From Lepas anatifera (lineage: Eukaryota > Arthropoda > Thecostraca > Lepadidae), in NCBI GenBank assembly GCA_034440635.1, contig JAOTON010001583.1:868001-932000 (forward strand): a DNA stretch of 64,000 nt. The letters are read 5' to 3'. Both the position numbers and the translations under genes were made by a program. The notes below the pieces were generated by a model that was not told where the DNA came from, did no database searches, and saw nothing but the letters and a program-made list of their open reading frames with translations. Each line of letters begins with the position of its first letter. The stretch's first letter is position 1. Positions 61,292 through 64,000 of this stretch are shown piece after piece.

Positions 61292-61468
61292 TCCAAGCGG
61301 GATGCCGTGGCGCAGTGGTAGCGAGTCGGCATTCCACGGTGCTGACCCGGGCTCAAATGCTGAATATAGACTTCCTGATCTCCAATATACCCTTCCATTA
61401 GGGCGAGAGTTAATGGTGCCATATGGCCTAAGCAGTTGGTGCGTTGTAAAGCCCCAAGGCTCCTCCTC
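61292..61468 (+). mobile_element. tRNA-derived SINE with target duplication
   Basis: Head GCCGTGGCGCAGTGGTAGCG (A box) and GGGCTCAAATGC (B box). The core CGAGAGTTAATGGTGCC...AGTTGGTGCGTTGTAAAGCCCC is a diverged version of the 16501 and 21852 SINE tails. The tail is CTC-rich. CTCCAAGTCA flanks both sides (61282-61291, 61469-61478). Confidence 0.88.
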
Positions 61469-61489
61469 CTCCAAGTCAAGTTATCATTT

Positions 61490-62227
61490 GGGAATCCGGT
61501 GAAGTTCTAGTTTAATGACCTCTCAATTGCCCACCGTCCATAAGGTGGATTGCCTGTCGCAGACGAAGCATCTCTAGCACGTCGATTTTGTCTATGTCTG
61601 GGACATCATGAAATTACTGTCACAGTCTCTGTTGCGGCAACGTGTTACAATAGTCCTTGGAAAGACGGTAAATTTACCCAGAATTAGCATCTCCAAACTC
61701 TTCTGATGTTCAGCACCTCTGGATTTGAATCACTGCTCACTAGGTGGAATCGGAAATTTTAGGCTTACTGCTAGCTGACCATTATGCACTCAGTCGTGAT
61801 TCGACCTGCAACATTTGCTTTTACCTGTCGCTCACACAGTATGCCTCCAATCACTTGCCATTAAATTATTTTGGAAACAGTTCGAAAAAAACTTCGTTGT
61901 CAAGGTAGAGCTAAGTGCTTTCTTCAAGTAATGTTAGAAATACTAAGGTGCCAAGCCTATGTGTATACAATAGAAAGCTCCGTGCCAATTGCACATTATG
62001 TGGATTTAGTAATGGTCAGCCTAGTGTCCACAGATTGACTTTCAGGGACTGTTTGAAAATAACTTCACCTAACGTCTTGCCAAAGGCCATCCCCGCTCCA
62101 TCCAGCTGCCCTCTCATATTTTCACTCTGTTGCACCTTGACGAGTCCTCAGTATCTGAGGACAATGCAAGTGGAAGCCTCGTCACCCTCGCGCTCCTGAG
62201 TTTGAGCATGTTCAGTGTCCGGTGTAC
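61490..62227. other. Non-coding stretch between SINE and LTR element
   Basis: No recognised feature. Confidence 0.4.
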
Positions 62228-62446
62228 TGTGATGTTGCCGAAGAGACGAGACGAATGCTGGACCGATCTGTCTATTCAACATTACAGGCGCACTTATACA
62301 CTCTAGTTTCTATAAACACTGCAACAAAAACGCTCGCAAAACATACTCAAAGCAATTTCCCATTCCCACCATTGAGATTATTCCCTGTCCTTGAGACAGG
62401 ATGGCTATGTTTGCTTGGCGGGTTCCGTGTTCGTCACCACGCCACA
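62228..62446 (-). repeat. Long terminal repeat (3' LTR of the minus-strand element)
   Basis: Starts TG and ends CA. The length is inferred from the adjacent polypurine tract, because the partner LTR runs off the window. Confidence 0.65.
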
Positions 62447-63033
62447 CCTTTCCCCTATTAATAATAGTTGTTTAATCATTTTTGCTCTGGTCCAGGTTGT
62501 CTCATTTTTTTCATTCAGCTAATATGAAAACATCGTCATACAGTTGTTATCCATACTTTAACACGTTCAACACAGCACCTATTACCAATCTCATCATTTA
62601 CTCCTACGACACATTCCTTCCTTTTTTACATGTCGTACATATCCATACATTGTTATACATTTCCATTGTGGTCACATAACACTTATTTACACATAACACT
62701 CCATAACACATAACATATTCCTTTTTCATATGAAATAGACATGTGGTCAATATGTTACTTATTATCATCATTCCCAAACGCTACATGTCGTGCACGTACA
62801 AACATAAAATGACTGGCGGAACTGAAGCCTATCAGGTAATAAAAAAACCTGAGAATTATACTGAAATTTAGTAACGCCAACCGATAAGCAGTGGGAATGG
62901 CATATATCTGGCATGAGATGGTCTCAACACGGGTAAAAGGTCACTGCTGGTCTCGCTGGTGTCCAACTGCGTGCTGTTTGCAACGCGGCTGGGGTTTGCT
63001 TCCGAAGCCAGTGCTAGTGCCCAGGGCAGGGTG

Positions 63034-63840
63034 CTACTGCTCGGACGCGCTGCTATGTCCAGCGCTTGTACAACTTCTGGACAGAGCGGAATTGGTGGTT
63101 TCCGTCTGACCAAGATTACGTGTAGCTGCGCAGTGGCTCGGGTCAGAAGAAATGCGGATGTTTTGAACGCAGACGATAACGCCGCGGGGGTGTTTGCACC
63201 GCAGGTCACATCCGGAGACTGTTCCGCTGCAGGCGGCTATAGTGTCCGGGTTAGTCACAGTGTTGAGGGGGGCAGTTTGGGGGTTTGGGACCGTGGCCAA
63301 GGATTCGTGCTTTTCCTCCGAACGGGCCAGATCAAGGGCAGCAGCAAAGGAGGTGGGGTTAGCAGACATAACCAATCTACGCACCATAGGTACGCGCAGG
63401 CCCTTAATAAACTGGGCAGTGAGGGTCTGGTCTTTGATGGCCTTAGTCGCTTGATCAGTGTCCCATTCAGTTAGGCGTTTGCCCATGGTCCTAAGCCGGT
63501 CAGCGTAAGAGGAGACTGTCTCGTCTGTCTGTTTAATGCATGTCATCAGGTCTTGGAGTCTGAGAGTCATGGGTCTCGAGTCTCTTGTAAACAAAGCAGT
63601 AGCTTTGTTCTTGAAGTCAGAGAGGGTCGTGGTGCTACGTAGATCTACATTTTCTCGGATAATTTTGTTGGCACGTCCTGTAAATTTGGACTTAGTGACC
63701 TTAATTGTGACTTCATCAGGCCAGGTGCCCAATTTGGCAGATTCCGCAAGTTCCTAAAAAAAATCTTGAATAGGGTAAGTGCTGTCAAACGGATGAATGA
63801 AATTGGAAAATGGAAATATGTTGGCAGATGATTCGGACAT
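63034..63840 (-). pseudogene. Retrotransposon gag-like protein with in-frame stop
   Basis: An ATG at 63840 opens a frame (PFDSTYPIQDFF) that meets a TAG near 63752 and continues as ELAESAKLGTWPDEV. It goes on through KSKFTGRANKIIREN, YADRLRTMGKRL, FIKGL and FAAALDLARSEE, typical of capsid regions of LTR-retrotransposon gag. No CCHC zinc knuckle is readable; the C-terminal frame has probably shifted near 63210. This is an old genomic copy and inactive as read. Confidence 0.75.
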
Positions 63841-63935
63841 TTGGCAAGTGAAAGGGTACGTGAAATAAAGATAGAATGATACACTGCAATTTGGAGGTGG
63901 AGCTTACCGTGGGTTGGAGCCGCCGCTGCCACCAA

Positions 63936-64000
63936 TGTGATGTTGCCGAAGAGACGAGACGAATGCTGGACCGATCTGTCTATTCAACCTTACAGGCGCA
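63936..64000 (-). repeat. Partial 5' LTR of the minus-strand element
   Basis: 65 bases match the start of the 62228 LTR with a single difference. The rest lies beyond the window. Confidence 0.8.

Larger units (their letters stand above)
62228..64000 (-). mobile_element. Gag-only LTR retrotransposon, cut by window end
   Basis: Direct repeats beginning TGTGATGTTGCCG occur at 62228 and 63936; the visible 65 bases differ once. The lower LTR probably ends ...CCACA at 62446 (about 219 bp), next to a purine tract on the minus strand (AGGGGAAAGG, 62447-62456). The primer-binding region TTGGTGGCAGCGG directly follows the upper LTR. The roughly 1.5-kb internal region has a gag-like gene and no polymerase, so it is non-autonomous. 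Confidence 0.8.

Overview
The window is a gene-poor, repeat-saturated stretch of a large animal genome. It has spliced genes with GT-AG introns, APE-type non-LTR retrotransposons, tRNA-derived SINEs, hAT and TTAA-type DNA transposons, an LTR element and very long (TG)n tracts. A marine invertebrate, possibly a crustacean, is my best guess, but nothing here fixes the taxon. No prokaryotic, organellar or CRISPR features were seen.

Layout. 1-7300: a TTAA-flanked MITE (268-714), then an unrecognised plus-strand gene whose four exons (1923-3305, 3652-3726, 3850-4041, 4494-4685) join in one phase, then AT-rich sequence with a 25-bp tandem repeat. 7770-12920: a decayed non-LTR retrotransposon followed by a (TG)n tract of about 1.07 kb. 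13490-16690: nested hAT-type MITEs, a GAGCT/GGCCCC tandem array and a SINE. 17193-18506: a hAT element with transposase remnants. 18515-20300: AGGTCA-rich DNA and a second (TG)n tract of about 0.6 kb. 21170-25000: MITEs, SINEs and part of another transposon. 25000-27790: AT-rich DNA with no recognised feature. 29762-37820: an 8-kb foldback-like palindrome with near-identical arms, each arm interrupted by a different TTAA MITE. 38780-41600: further MITEs and a candidate minus-strand exon. 41740-45340: a GGCCCC-rich satellite with higher-order structure. 48703-59861: two exons of a leishmanolysin-like metallopeptidase gene separated by an 11-kb intron. That intron holds a tandemly multiplied splice donor, two young sister MITEs, a 2.8-kb hAT-type element and a 42/30-bp minisatellite. 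60900-64000: SINEs and a gag-only LTR retrotransposon on the minus strand, cut by the window edge.

Only two host genes can be defended: the unknown gene at the left and the leishmanolysin-like gene at the right, whose remaining exons lie outside or were not recognised. Almost everything else is mobile DNA. Several insertions can be dated relative to one another, because target-site duplications (8 bp for hAT-type, TTAA for piggyBac/Kolobok-type) and paralogous empty sites are visible.
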